64,000 nucleotides of DNA from Pedobacter sp. SYSU D00535. GTDB taxonomy: Bacteria; Bacteroidota; Bacteroidia; Sphingobacteriales; Sphingobacteriaceae. Position numbers and translations under genes: made by a program. Shown piece by piece: positions 8,153 through 17,230 of the stretch; position 1 is the stretch's first letter, and every line of letters begins with the position of its first letter. The DNA is taken from the NCBI RefSeq assembly GCF_017355855.1, contig NZ_JAFEWD010000001.1, positions 434,001-498,000 of the forward strand. The letters run 5' to 3'. The notes below the pieces were generated by a model, which did no database searches, was not told the DNA's origin, and saw only the letters and a program-made list of their open reading frames with translations.

Positions 8153-10459
8153 TTGAAATCATATCTGTTTTGTGTTCTGTTCCTGCTGCCGGCCTTTCTA
8201 AAGGCTCAGCTAAATTCCTATAATCCCGTTTGGACCAGTCAGTCGAAAAACTCCTCCCAATCCATGCCGCTGGGTGGCGGGGATATTGGATTGAACGTCT
8301 GGATGGAGGATAACGACCTGCTTTTCTACATCGCCCGCTCTGGAACTTTCGATGAAAATAACTCGATGCTGAAGCTTGGTCGCGTGCGGGTAAGGTTAAG
8401 CCCAAATCCTTTCGACGGCGCAGAACACTTTCGGCAGGAGTTACACCTGAAGGACGGTTACATCACTGTTACCGCCACAAAAGGAAAGCAAAAAGCGGAG
8501 TTAAAACTTTGGGTAGATGTATTTCGCCCGGTAGTTACTGTTGAGATGAACAGCAGCGTGCCGGTTATAGCTACAGCGAGTTATGAGAGCTGGCGACACA
8601 AAGACCGGATATTGAAAGGGAGGGAGAACAACCAGAATTCGTACAAATGGGCGCCGCAAGGGGAGGTAAAAACCAGGAAAGATCAGATATATATGGCTGG
8701 CAACGCCGTTGTATTTTACCATCAGAATGAGCCCAACACCGTTTTCGACGTCGTGGTAAAACAGCAAGGGATGGACAGTGTGAAATCCAAGATGTTCAAT
8801 CCTATCAAAGACCTGATTTTTGGCGGGCAACTGTACGGCGAGGGTTTCGCTGCCTACGAGACAAAAGAAGGTAGGTATACTGACACGGACTACAAAAGCT
8901 GGAGCCTGAAAAGCAGTTCTGCAGCGAGGAACCACCGGGTTCAGGTGGCCTTACACACCCAATACACCCAGTCTGTAACTGATTGGAAATCAAATTTAAG
9001 TTCAGTAATAATTGAAGCTAAAAAACAGCTGAGCAAGGCTGATGACGCAACAAAATCATGGTGGAATAAGTACTGGGAACGAAGTTTTATCTATATCAAT
9101 TCCGGTCATCCCGAAAAGGATACCATAGCCTGGCAGGTGGGAAGAAACTACCAGCTAATGCGATACATGCTGGGTGCTAATGCCTTCGGTAAGTATCCTA
9201 CCAAATTCAACGGCGGGCTGTTCACCTATGATCCTTCTTATACGGATACAGTACAAAAGTTCACACCCGACTTCCGCAATTGGGGTGGGGGAACTCATAC
9301 AGCACAAAATCAGCGTCTGGTCTATTGGCCTATGTTGAGGAGCGGCGACGTAGACATGATGAAACCACAGTTCGACTTCTACCTGCAGATGCTGAGAAAT
9401 GCGGAATTGCGCAGTGAAGTGTACTGGAATCATAAAGGAGCCAGCTTTACGGAACAGATTGAGAATTTCGGCTTGCCCAACCCCGCTGAATACAATTGGA
9501 AGCGCCCTGCTGATTACGACAAAGGGATGGAGCACAATGCCTGGCTGGAGTACCAGTGGGATACGGTGCTGGAGTTTTGCCTGATGATCATGGAAACAGA
9601 GCGGTATAAAGGCCAGAATGTAAAAAACTATTTGCCCCTTATCGAAAGCTCCCTTCAATTCTTTGACGAGCACTATCAGTACCTGGCGAAAAAACGGGGA
9701 AGCAGAACGTTCGATGCTAATGGTCACCTGGTGCTCTACCCAGGATCAGCGGCCGAGACCTATAAGATGGCTTACAATGCCACTTCGACTATTGAGGGGC
9801 TTAAAGTGGTGCTTGAACGGCTGCTCGAATTACCTTCGGGCTACCTGACAGCAGAACAACGGAAAACCTGGGAAACGATGTTAAGCAGGATCCCACCACT
9901 CAGTTTTAGGGAGTTTGATGGGAAGCCCACTATCGCTCCAGCAAAGCTCTGGGAGCGGATCAACAATACCGAAAGTCCTCAATTGTATCCTGTTTTCCCT
10001 TGGGGGATTTATGGAATTGGCAAACCCGGCCTTGACACCGCCATCAACACCTTCAAACATGATCCGGACGTACTAAAATTCAGGAGTCACGTAGGTTGGA
10101 AGCAGGACAATATTTTTGCAGCACGGCTTGGGCTAAGCGAAGAAGCCTGGAAATTCACTTCTCTGAAGTTGAAAGACTCTGGCCGCAGATTTCCCGCTTT
10201 CTGGGGACCGGGCTTCGACTGGACACCGGATCATAACTGGGGCGGGTCGGGAATGATCGGACTGCAAGAAATGCTGCTGCAAACCGACGGAAAGAAAATC
10301 TATCTGCTACCTACCTGGCCGAAGGACAAAGATGTTCACTTTAAACTGCACGCGCCCTACAACACAACGGTAGAAGCAAGGGTCGTTAACGGACAGATTG
10401 AAGTATTGAAGGTAATTCCTGCCAGCAGGAAGGCTGATATTATTTTCACAAAAAAGTAG
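8153..10459 (+). CDS. DUF5703-domain protein, probable (alpha/alpha)6-barrel glycoside hydrolase
   Basis: A 768-residue secreted protein. The signal peptide is followed by a beta-sandwich opening with MPLGGGDIGLNVWMEDNDL, resembling the N-terminal domain of GH95-type enzymes, and then a helical barrel rich in Trp, Tyr and acidic residues. The start appears to be TTG at 8153: a stop codon lies in frame at 8126 with no ATG after it, and only this start keeps the signal peptide. A strong terminator follows at 10489, so it is the last gene of the first PUL operon. The family is recurrent in plant-glycan loci, but I know of no established activity. Confidence 0.75.
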   Translation: MKSYLFCVLFLLPAFLKAQLNSYNPVWTSQSKNSSQSMPLGGGDIGLNVWMEDNDLLFYIARSGTFDENNSMLKLGRVRVRLSPNPFDGAEHFRQELHLKDGYITVTATKGKQKAELKLWVDVFRPVVTVEMNSSVPVIATASYESWRHKDRILKGRENNQNSYKWAPQGEVKTRKDQIYMAGNAVVFYHQNEPNTVFDVVVKQQGMDSVKSKMFNPIKDLIFGGQLYGEGFAAYETKEGRYTDTDYKSWSLKSSSAARNHRVQVALHTQYTQSVTDWKSNLSSVIIEAKKQLSKADDATKSWWNKYWERSFIYINSGHPEKDTIAWQVGRNYQLMRYMLGANAFGKYPTKFNGGLFTYDPSYTDTVQKFTPDFRNWGGGTHTAQNQRLVYWPMLRSGDVDMMKPQFDFYLQMLRNAELRSEVYWNHKGASFTEQIENFGLPNPAEYNWKRPADYDKGMEHNAWLEYQWDTVLEFCLMIMETERYKGQNVKNYLPLIESSLQFFDEHYQYLAKKRGSRTFDANGHLVLYPGSAAETYKMAYNATSTIEGLKVVLERLLELPSGYLTAEQRKTWETMLSRIPPLSFREFDGKPTIAPAKLWERINNTESPQLYPVFPWGIYGIGKPGLDTAINTFKHDPDVLKFRSHVGWKQDNIFAARLGLSEEAWKFTSLKLKDSGRRFPAFWGPGFDWTPDHNWGGSGMIGLQEMLLQTDGKKIYLLPTWPKDKDVHFKLHAPYNTTVEARVVNGQIEVLKVIPASRKADIIFTKK

Positions 10460-10488
10460 CGATAGAACATCTCCCTAATTAAATCACT

Positions 10489-10542
10489 GCCCGAGGAAGG
10501 TCCTGATAAACAACAGGACATCACTTCTTCGGGCCTTTTTTT
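10489..10542 (+). terminator. Intrinsic terminator after the DUF5703 gene
   Basis: Long hairpin: GCCCGA at 10489-10494 pairs with TCGGGC at 10529-10534, with an inner GTCCTG/CAGGAC stem, followed by seven T. It overlaps the 3' end of the convergent DUF2945 gene. Confidence 0.85.
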
Positions 10543-10736
10543 AGTTCGCTTTCCGATTTGAGGACCGTTTTGCCGTTCTCTTGCTGCAACAAATAAGCAG
10601 GCTCCTCTTCGGTAGCGTTCCGTTTTACTTCTGATCCCTTAATCTTTTTTGTAACTGGTTTAGTATACTTTTCATCGATTTGTCCCTCCGCTTGCGACCG
10701 GCCGTAATTCCAATGCACCTTTTCTCCTTTTTTCAT
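10521..10736 (-). CDS. DUF2945 protein (Tudor-like, hypervirulence-associated family)
   Basis: A 71-residue small basic protein starting MKKGEKVHWNYG and containing TIKGSEV-like and EEEPAYLLQQ segments characteristic of DUF2945. The family folds as a small Tudor/SH3-like barrel; its function is not established. An upstream CTG/TTG-type extension of 18 residues is possible but the family normally starts at this Met. It is convergent with the PUL operon and shares its terminator region. Confidence 0.8.
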   Translation of the reverse strand: MKKGEKVHWNYGRSQAEGQIDEKYTKPVTKKIKGSEVKRNATEEEPAYLLQQENGKTVLKSESELKKGPKK

Positions 10737-10852
10737 GATTCGTTTTTCGTATTGAACACAAAGGCCGTACCATTGAAAACGTTGCAGCAAGCAAGCTTCG
10801 CATGCTAAACTTTAACTTGCGCTATTTGTTGAAACCTATAAATCTAATTGCT

Positions 10853-11029
10853 ATGATAACCGATCCAAACAACAAAGAAAAGGACAAGGGAGAGCAGCCC
10901 GACCGGGGGTACGCAAGTGATGAGACGCTAAACGAAGATGAGATTGCTGGTAATCCCACAGGCGTCGGTGAAAACGAAGAAGATCACTACACGCAGTGGG
11001 ATGATGAAGAGCCTGACGGCGAAGACTAG
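10853..11029 (+). CDS. Small acidic hypothetical protein
   Basis: A 58-residue, strongly acidic protein (MITDPNNKEKDKGEQPDRGY...), rich in Asp, Glu, Gly and Asn with no hydrophobic core, so probably disordered. I do not recognise the family. ATG 10853 is preferred to an upstream frame opening at 10802, whose extra residues differ in composition. It is divergent from the DUF2945 gene and followed by a clear hairpin. Small proteins of this composition are often stress-related in this phylum, but that is only a guess. Confidence 0.55.
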   Translation: MITDPNNKEKDKGEQPDRGYASDETLNEDEIAGNPTGVGENEEDHYTQWDDEEPDGED

Positions 11030-11040
11030 TAATTTTATAA

Positions 11041-11076
11041 ATGTGAACAGCACCAATCCCTAGATGCTGTTCACAT
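11041..11076. terminator. Bidirectional terminator between convergent small genes
   Basis: A perfect 11-base stem, ATGTGAACAGC at 11041-11051 with GCTGTTCACAT at 11066-11076, followed by TTTTATTT on the plus strand and AT-rich sequence on the minus strand. Confidence 0.8.
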
Positions 11077-11077
11077 T

Positions 11078-11269
11078 TTATTTATGGAAATCTTCCGCGT
11101 AAATCTCTTTAAGACCGTCCTCATAATCTGAGAAGCTACTTGCTGTTAGTAGCACCTCTTCTTCACAAATAGGACAATTAAAGACAATTACTTTAGCCTT
11201 TGATTGAACATCTGCCAAATGCATTGGCACCTCCACTGGTCCATCGTGTCCCGGGCAAATTGCTTTCAT
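11078..11269 (-). CDS. Small zinc-ribbon-like hypothetical protein
   Basis: A 63-residue protein with one Cys-x-x-His (CPGH, residues 5-8) and one Cys-x-x-Cys (CPIC, about 32-35), the spacing of a small zinc ribbon. An AAAAGA-type ribosome site precedes the ATG. No further domain is visible and no function can be assigned. It ends at the shared hairpin. Confidence 0.6.
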   Translation of the reverse strand: MKAICPGHDGPVEVPMHLADVQSKAKVIVFNCPICEEEVLLTASSFSDYEDGLKEIYAEDFHK

Positions 11270-11426
11270 ATTCTTTTCTCTTTTAAAGCAAAACTAAGCG
11301 GCCAAGAAAAACTAAAGATGAAAGGAATGTTGTATTTCTGTTAGGCTTTACTGGTTTAAGTAAAAGGAATTGGTGCAAAGTTTGGCTAATACCTGTATCT
11401 TAGCGAGATTTAGGTTTAATAAATTG

Positions 11427-11834
11427 ATGGCGGCTAGTATAATTCTTATTGATGACGATCCTGTTCAGCAGAAAGTAGCTGAAGTATATGTAAACCGTTA
11501 TAAGGCGTTTGACCAATACAACTCATTTAACAAAGCGAAAACTGCGCTCACCTTTATCGACGATAACAAATTGGATCCTAAAAATCTCCCCGACGTTATT
11601 CTACTCGATTTGCAGATGCCTGATTTCTCTGGCTGGGACTTTCTCGACAAGTTCGCGGACCTGCTTCCTGTGCTAAAGAAGAATATTGATATATACATTC
11701 TTTCCTCTTCACTTGACCCTGAAGATGAGTTAAAATCAAAGCAGTATCCTTGTGTACAAGGTTTCTACACCAAGCCTATATCCAGGAATCTGATCAAAGA
11801 TATTTCCGGAAAGTTTGTTCAAAGTAACAAGTAG
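11427..11834 (+). CDS. Single-domain response regulator
   Basis: A 135-residue CheY-like receiver without an output domain. The acidic pocket is in ILIDDDP, the phosphoacceptor aspartate in VILLDLQMP, the switch serine in IYILSSS and the conserved lysine in FYTKPIS. ATG 11427 is chosen over a frame opening at 11370 because the receiver normally begins a few residues before the first strand. No histidine kinase is adjacent, so the partner is unknown. It lies between the two PUL halves but nothing ties it to sugar use. Confidence 0.85.
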   Translation: MAASIILIDDDPVQQKVAEVYVNRYKAFDQYNSFNKAKTALTFIDDNKLDPKNLPDVILLDLQMPDFSGWDFLDKFADLLPVLKKNIDIYILSSSLDPEDELKSKQYPCVQGFYTKPISRNLIKDISGKFVQSNK

Positions 11835-11898
11835 GTTATCCATTAAAATACTTCACTAGTATGAGGCGATGTCACAGCAAAATGAACGAAAGTTTTGT

Positions 11899-11906
11899 TA
11901 TTTTTG
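11899..11906 (+). promoter_or_regulatory. Candidate -7 promoter element for the sigma/anti-sigma operon
   Basis: TATTTTTG matches the Bacteroidota TAnnTTTG element, 91 bases before the sigma gene. No good -33 TTTG is seen at the usual distance. Confidence 0.4.
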
Positions 11907-11997
11907 ACTTCGTCCGCACAACTAACCATTAGAAGAATAGGGTAGATCAGCGCTCATTTAAGGTAGAATCTTAATTTTAAAAAAGAGGAGAGTTTCA

Positions 11998-12585
11998 ATG
12001 TCTGTCGGTGCTTTTACTCATACAATTGCCGGGGAGAAAAAGGAGGTGCAAAGTGAAGAACAAGCATTCGAGATTCTTTTCAGGAATTATTACACCAAAC
12101 TGTCTTTTTTTGCCAATAAGTTTGTCAACGATTTGCAGGTTGCAGAAGAGATCGTATCTGACGCTTTCACCTACCTGTGGGAGCAAAGAGCGCAACTCGA
12201 AATAGGAATATCCACCAATGCCTATTTGTACAGGATGGTACAGAACCGGTGTCTTAATCATCTAAAACACAAAAAGATAGAGAGCGAGTATGTCAACTAC
12301 CTCGCTAAGCATAACTTATTATCTGAGACACCTTCTACCAGCCGAAATCCCTATTTAGAAAAAGAGCTGGAAGAACAGGTAAAAAAGGCGATTGAGGAAC
12401 TTCCGGAAAAATGCAGAGAGGTGTTTAAGTTGAGCCGATTTGAACAACTGAAAAACCGGGAAATTGCGGAGCAGCTCAATATTTCGACGAAAACTGTCGA
12501 GCGCCACATGACCATTGCACTTGAACGGATGCGTCACTGCCTGAAGCACCTGTTTATACTTTTACCCTTTTTAATCATTTCTTAA
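11998..12585 (+). CDS. ECF-type RNA polymerase sigma factor of the PUL
   Basis: A 195-residue sigma-70 family protein. Region 2 is seen around residues 25-90 (FEILFRNYYTKLSFFANKF, then VAEEIVSDAFTYLWE) and region 4 around 125-185 (ELPEKCREVFKLSRFEQ with the helix-turn-helix NREIAEQLNISTKTVERH). AGAGGAGAG stands just before the ATG. The FecR-like gene follows by 57 bases and then the STN-containing susC, the standard trans-envelope signalling arrangement in which a glycan on SusC releases this factor. Confidence 0.93.
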   Translation: MSVGAFTHTIAGEKKEVQSEEQAFEILFRNYYTKLSFFANKFVNDLQVAEEIVSDAFTYLWEQRAQLEIGISTNAYLYRMVQNRCLNHLKHKKIESEYVNYLAKHNLLSETPSTSRNPYLEKELEEQVKKAIEELPEKCREVFKLSRFEQLKNREIAEQLNISTKTVERHMTIALERMRHCLKHLFILLPFLIIS

Positions 12586-12642
12586 AAAATTAATTTTCTT
12601 TTTGGGGGTATTGCTTCCTTCAGTTGTCTTATATCCGTTCAC

Positions 12643-13692
12643 ATGAATGAGGATATAAAAATAACGCTGACAAAGTACATTACCGGGCAAGCTGACGAAA
12701 CGGAAGCTGCTGAGGTAAGAGAATGGATCAGACGGAGTCCGGAAAACGAAGAATATTACGTTAGCTTGTACGAGGCCTGGCATAATAGTCTGGCTGCTGA
12801 GAAAGCCTTGATAGACGTAGATGCTGCTTATGAAGTTTTTCTAACTAACAGGAAGAGCAAAAAGACGATCATCAAAAAGCTGTCGGCCTGGAGTCGGGTA
12901 GCCGCAGCTGCAATTATTGTAGGAGCGTGTACAGCGGGTATATATAAATTTTATGCTACAAAAGATACAGAAATATCAATTGTTGAGTTATATGTACCAA
13001 AGGGAGAAACAAAAAAAGTAACCCTGCCTGACGGAAGTACTGTTTGGGTGAATGCGGGAAGTCATATAAGTTATTCAAGAACTTTTGGGAAGACAGACAG
13101 GACCGTTCATCTTACAGGAGAAGCATATTTTGACATTGCACCTGTAAATAGTAAAATACCCTTTCTGGTAAAAACAGGAAAATTTTTAATCCGGGACGTA
13201 GGAACGGTATTCAATGTTAGGGCTTATCCCGAAGAGAATGTGTTTGAAACTGCTGTGGTTGAAGGCAAAGTATCCGTAGAAGGAAAATTGACAGAAGGTT
13301 CTGGTGAAGAAAGTAAGGTTTACCTGGACGCTAATCAGGTGCTAAAGATAAACGCCCCCGTACAGAAACAGGAAGAAAATCCCAAACGTAAGCTGGTGGA
13401 TATCGAGCCGGTGAAGGTTGTGCAAATTAACCCTTCGCAGATCAACGAGTACAATGGCTGGAAGGATGACCTACTGGTTTTTAACGGAGAGACCTTTGAG
13501 GATATAACTAAGATTTTGGAAAGACGATACAACGTAACCATTGTATTTGAGGACGAGGAGTTGAAAGACTTTGAGTATACCGGAACATTTAAGAATATAA
13601 GCGCCGTGTCTAAAGTATTTCAGGTAATAAAGGAAACTACACCAATTAACTACCAGCTTGAGGCGGGAGTAATAAGAATAGCAAAAAACTAA
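12643..13692 (+). CDS. FecR-like anti-sigma factor
   Basis: A 349-residue single-pass inner-membrane protein: N-terminal cytoplasmic sigma-binding part, transmembrane segment at about residues 85-103, and periplasmic FecR domain with LPDGSTVWVNAGSHISY and HLTGEAYFDIA. The last part (about 275-345) is the DUF4974 domain that typically meets the SusC STN domain. It holds the upstream sigma factor inactive until SusC signals. Followed by the antisense-RNA candidate region. Confidence 0.93.
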   Translation: MNEDIKITLTKYITGQADETEAAEVREWIRRSPENEEYYVSLYEAWHNSLAAEKALIDVDAAYEVFLTNRKSKKTIIKKLSAWSRVAAAAIIVGACTAGIYKFYATKDTEISIVELYVPKGETKKVTLPDGSTVWVNAGSHISYSRTFGKTDRTVHLTGEAYFDIAPVNSKIPFLVKTGKFLIRDVGTVFNVRAYPEENVFETAVVEGKVSVEGKLTEGSGEESKVYLDANQVLKINAPVQKQEENPKRKLVDIEPVKVVQINPSQINEYNGWKDDLLVFNGETFEDITKILERRYNVTIVFEDEELKDFEYTGTFKNISAVSKVFQVIKETTPINYQLEAGVIRIAKN

Positions 13693-13753
13693 CAACCAAT
13701 TAATGATAAACTCAACTAGGAACGGAATGACTTAGACAATTACTTGATTTTAG

Positions 13754-13785
13754 AAAAAAAACCGGGATGCTGCCACACCCCGGCC
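13754..13785 (-). terminator. Minus-strand intrinsic terminator between anti-sigma gene and susC
   Basis: On the minus strand CCGGG (13783-13779) pairs with CCCGG (13766-13762), extended by G-T pairs, with a ten-base loop and eight T (plus-strand A at 13754-13761). On the plus strand the A run comes first, so it is poor for ending the anti-sigma transcript. No minus-strand protein gene is present to use it. Confidence 0.65.
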
Positions 13786-13841
13786 TTATTGATTAACTAG
13801 CTAATACCCATCGCTTGGGGAAGCACAGTATTAACTAATAA
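13754..13841 (-). ncRNA. Candidate antisense small RNA opposite the susC leader
   Basis: A minus-strand TAGATTTG motif (13854-13847) matching TAnnTTTG is followed about 60 bases later by an intrinsic terminator. The predicted RNA is roughly 80-90 bases and lies wholly opposite the susC 5' leader. In Bacteroides, cis-encoded small RNAs in just this place, between anti-sigma gene and susC, repress some PULs (the DonS type). The 5' end is estimated; the -33 element is poor. No transcript data are available. Confidence 0.4.
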
Positions 13842-13846
13842 CTGAC

Positions 13847-13854
13847 CAAATCTA
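13847..13854 (-). promoter_or_regulatory. Minus-strand -7 promoter element for the antisense RNA candidate
   Basis: Reads TAGATTTG on the minus strand, a full match to TAnnTTTG, and its last base is the first base of the susC start codon. A TTTC at 13873-13870 is a weak -33 candidate at a shorter than usual spacing. Confidence 0.4.
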
Positions 13855-16800
13855 TGATTTATTTATGTAGAAATTCTCTATTCGCTATTCCTATTTGGCG
13901 AAAAATTTTTAGAGCTATGAAGCTTATTACCATTTTAATCTTCGCTGGTGTTATGCAGATTCATGCTGCAGGCTATTCACAGAATACATTCAACCTTAAC
14001 GAGGCGAACACCACCGTGAGGGAAATGCTTCGAAAGATTGAAAAAAACAGCGATTACACTGTTTTTTATCGGCATGATCAAATCAATCTGAATCAAAAGG
14101 TGAACGTAGTTGCTGAAAATGCTTCAGTTGAAACGGTGATGTCGCAAGTATTGAAAAATCAGCCACTTACTTTCGAGATCGTTGACCAGATGATTGTAAT
14201 AAAATCTGCGGATACTGATGTAAGGGACTATACAGTTACTGGTACAGTTACCGACACCAACGGCGAGCCTTTGATCGGGGCAAGTGTGCTTGTTAAAGGA
14301 ACTACGCGAGGCGCGTCTACTGATGTTAACGGCCGTTTCTCGCTAACAGTTCCGGGAGATGCAGCGGTGACACTGACAGTGACCTACCTTGGCTATTCCA
14401 CAAAGGACGTGACTGTTAGTCCTTGGCAGAGAACTATAGCGATAACGCTAACAGAAGATGCTGCAGCTCTGGAAGAGGTGGTGGTAGTAGGTTATGGAAC
14501 GGTAAGAAAAAGAGATCTGACTGGATCTGTCGCATCTGTAAAGTCAGAAGATATCACCCGGGTTCCGACTCACAATGCTGCTGAGGCAATACAGGGTAGA
14601 ATACCCGGAGCGGATATTACTAGAGTATCGGGTGTTCCAGGTGCAAGTGCTAATATTCTAATTAGAGGAAACAAGACTATTGCAGACAGGGACCAGCTAG
14701 CTTCGCGCAATGGCCCCCTATACATCATTGACGGATTTCAAGGTGGGGATATTTCTACAATAAATCCAAATGACATAGAATCAATCGATGTATTGAAGGA
14801 TGCTTCCTCTACAGCTATTTACGGGGCGCAGGGAGCGAATGGCGTAGTTATCGTTACTACCAAACGCGGTGCTGCTGGTAAAACCAAGATAAACTACAGC
14901 TCTTACTTCGGAGTAAATGATTTTATATTTCCTGACTTGAGAAGTGGAGATTCTTACGTACAGTTAAGAAGAGACGCTGGTATGGCAGCTGGTATTTGGA
15001 ACAGCCCTGCTGACGATCCAAAGGTTTTCACCGAGAATGGCGAGCTTGAAGCCTATCAAAACGGTCAGTGGATTGATTGGTATGATCTAATTCAAAGAGA
15101 CGGTACTCAACAAAGCCATTCTCTTACAATCAGTGGGGGAAATGAGCGGACCAGAATCGTCGGTTCTCTTGGTTATTTCAATGAAACCGGAATGTTCAGG
15201 AACAGTGACTTTAACCGTTACACAGGAAGATTCAACTTAGATCAGACTATTAATAAATGGGCAAAGGCAGGAGTTCAAACTCAGGTGACATATTCCCGTC
15301 AGAATCTTCGTAATGATCCCTTGGGGCAGGCGATGACGGTAAGTCCTCTAGGAACTCCATACGACGAGTTTGGTAATGTTGACCTGTATCCCTTGTTTCC
15401 AACTGGACAAAGAGGCGGAAACATTAGCCCTTTAGCTGATGAAGCTTCTCAATACGTTGCTCGAAACAATAATCTTCGGACAAATATCATAGCAAATGGT
15501 TATGTTGAGCTAACCCCCTTTAAGGGCTTAAGCTTTAAGTCGAACTTGGGAACCAATTTTAATTTTGGTCGTCATGGTATATTTAATGATAGAGAATCAC
15601 TTCAGCGGTATACCCAGCGCACATCTCAAGCATCCGTACGCAATGGCTATAACAGATTTCTTAACTGGGATAACATCTTAACCTATAACAAGGAAATAGC
15701 AGACCATAATGTGACACTGACAGGTATCACGAGCTACTTGCAAAGCGACGACGAAGAAACATTTGGCCGGGGAATTAATCAAGTTTTATCCTCTCAACTA
15801 TTTTATAACCTAGCTTCCACCAGTAACAGTGCAGGAGCAAGAGAGCTTGAAACTCGGTATGTTGGGTGGACAAATATGGCTTATGCTGGTAGATTAAACT
15901 ACGCTTACAAGGGCAGATATCTTTTAACTTTATCCGGACGCTTTGATGGTTCTTCCCGTTTATCCGGTAAAAAATGGGATTTCTTCCCCTCTGCTGCACT
16001 TGGATGGAATATCAGCGATGAAGGCTTTTTCGAAAAGTTCCGGTCATCAGTGTCTAACTTAAAATTAAGGGCAAGCTATGGTGTATCCGGAAACTATAAC
16101 ATCCAGCCTTATGCAACTCAAAGCTTGATTTCGGAGTTGCCCAGAATGGGTTTTGGAGACGTCGCTGCACCAGGTTATATATTTGAGGGAACAGTAGGAA
16201 ATCCAAATCTAAATTGGGAGAAATCTGCTCAGGTGGATCTCGGACTAGATTTAGGATTGTTTAACAACCGAGTTAGTGCAACGTTTGATTATTACCATAC
16301 CGTTACTTCGGACATTCTGCTAATGCGCCAATTACCGCAATCAACCGGAGTGGTTGATGTTGCTCAAAATATTGGGGAAATGCAAAATAGAGGTATTGAA
16401 CTCTCTATAAATTCTATAAATGTTCAAAACAAAAATTTTAGATGGTCCAGTACCTTAACGTTCAGCAGGAACAAAGAAAAAATTACCGAACTTCTGAATG
16501 GTACTGATATTTTGGCGACTCGTGGGATTGAGGAAAACTCGCTGTTGTTAGGTCGTCCTATAAGCTCATTTTACACCTACAAAAAATTGGGAATATGGCA
16601 ACAGGATGAGGCTGATATCGCAAAGCAATACAAGTTTGGTACGAGTACTTTTCAACCCGGCGATATCAAGTTGGCAGATTTGAACGGCGATAAAATGATT
16701 GGGCCAGAAGACATGACGTACATTGGATCTACCGTTCCGAAATGGGTTGGTGGTTTCCAGAATACATTAAGCTACAAAGCATTTGATCTTAACCTATTTT

Positions 16801-17210
16801 TAGTTGCCAGGGTAGGTCAAACAATTGATGCAGAGTTTTTAGGTAGGTTTAACACTGCGGGCACCGGAAACAGCCCAGCATTTATCAACTATTGGACGCC
16901 TGAAAATGCGACAAATGATTTCCCTCGTCCGTACTGGGGTAGGACACTAAGCAACTACGCAGGGTATCAAACCCTTACTTACATCGACGGCTCATACGTT
17001 AAGCTAAGAAATGTTACTTTGGGATATACTATTCCTAAAAGTTTAACGGATCGTATCTCCGCCGGCCGCGTGAGATTGTATGCAACTGCATCTAACGTCT
17101 TCACAATAACCAAAAGTGATCTTATAAAAGACTATGATCCTGAAAGAGGGGGAGCTGAATCGTCTCCTCTGGCAAGACAATTTGTATTTGGTATCAACTT
17201 CGATTTATAA
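13854..17210 (+). CDS. SusC/RagA-family TonB-dependent transporter with STN signalling domain
   Basis: An 1118-residue outer-membrane glycan importer. After a long N-terminal stretch and signal peptide (ending near IHAAGYSQ) come an STN domain (about 45-115), a carboxypeptidase-regulatory-like domain (about 130-215), the segment EEVVVVGYGTVRKRDLTG that opens the plug, the plug (to about 345), and the 22-strand barrel. The STN domain fits direct signalling to the upstream anti-sigma factor. ATG 13854 gives the basic IWRKIFRAMKL stretch before the hydrophobic core that is common in STN-containing SusC proteins; a Met at residue 22 is an alternative start. SusD follows 20 bases later. Confidence 0.95.
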   Translation: MIYLCRNSLFAIPIWRKIFRAMKLITILIFAGVMQIHAAGYSQNTFNLNEANTTVREMLRKIEKNSDYTVFYRHDQINLNQKVNVVAENASVETVMSQVLKNQPLTFEIVDQMIVIKSADTDVRDYTVTGTVTDTNGEPLIGASVLVKGTTRGASTDVNGRFSLTVPGDAAVTLTVTYLGYSTKDVTVSPWQRTIAITLTEDAAALEEVVVVGYGTVRKRDLTGSVASVKSEDITRVPTHNAAEAIQGRIPGADITRVSGVPGASANILIRGNKTIADRDQLASRNGPLYIIDGFQGGDISTINPNDIESIDVLKDASSTAIYGAQGANGVVIVTTKRGAAGKTKINYSSYFGVNDFIFPDLRSGDSYVQLRRDAGMAAGIWNSPADDPKVFTENGELEAYQNGQWIDWYDLIQRDGTQQSHSLTISGGNERTRIVGSLGYFNETGMFRNSDFNRYTGRFNLDQTINKWAKAGVQTQVTYSRQNLRNDPLGQAMTVSPLGTPYDEFGNVDLYPLFPTGQRGGNISPLADEASQYVARNNNLRTNIIANGYVELTPFKGLSFKSNLGTNFNFGRHGIFNDRESLQRYTQRTSQASVRNGYNRFLNWDNILTYNKEIADHNVTLTGITSYLQSDDEETFGRGINQVLSSQLFYNLASTSNSAGARELETRYVGWTNMAYAGRLNYAYKGRYLLTLSGRFDGSSRLSGKKWDFFPSAALGWNISDEGFFEKFRSSVSNLKLRASYGVSGNYNIQPYATQSLISELPRMGFGDVAAPGYIFEGTVGNPNLNWEKSAQVDLGLDLGLFNNRVSATFDYYHTVTSDILLMRQLPQSTGVVDVAQNIGEMQNRGIELSINSINVQNKNFRWSSTLTFSRNKEKITELLNGTDILATRGIEENSLLLGRPISSFYTYKKLGIWQQDEADIAKQYKFGTSTFQPGDIKLADLNGDKMIGPEDMTYIGSTVPKWVGGFQNTLSYKAFDLNLFLVARVGQTIDAEFLGRFNTAGTGNSPAFINYWTPENATNDFPRPYWGRTLSNYAGYQTLTYIDGSYVKLRNVTLGYTIPKSLTDRISAGRVRLYATASNVFTITKSDLIKDYDPERGGAESSPLARQFVFGINFDL

Positions 17211-17230
17211 TTATTAAGAAAGTTATTACT

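Noticed and set aside
9155-9727. A 190-codon minus-strand frame inside the DUF5703 gene
   Set aside because: Fully antisense to a long conserved secreted protein, with no ribosome site or family signature.
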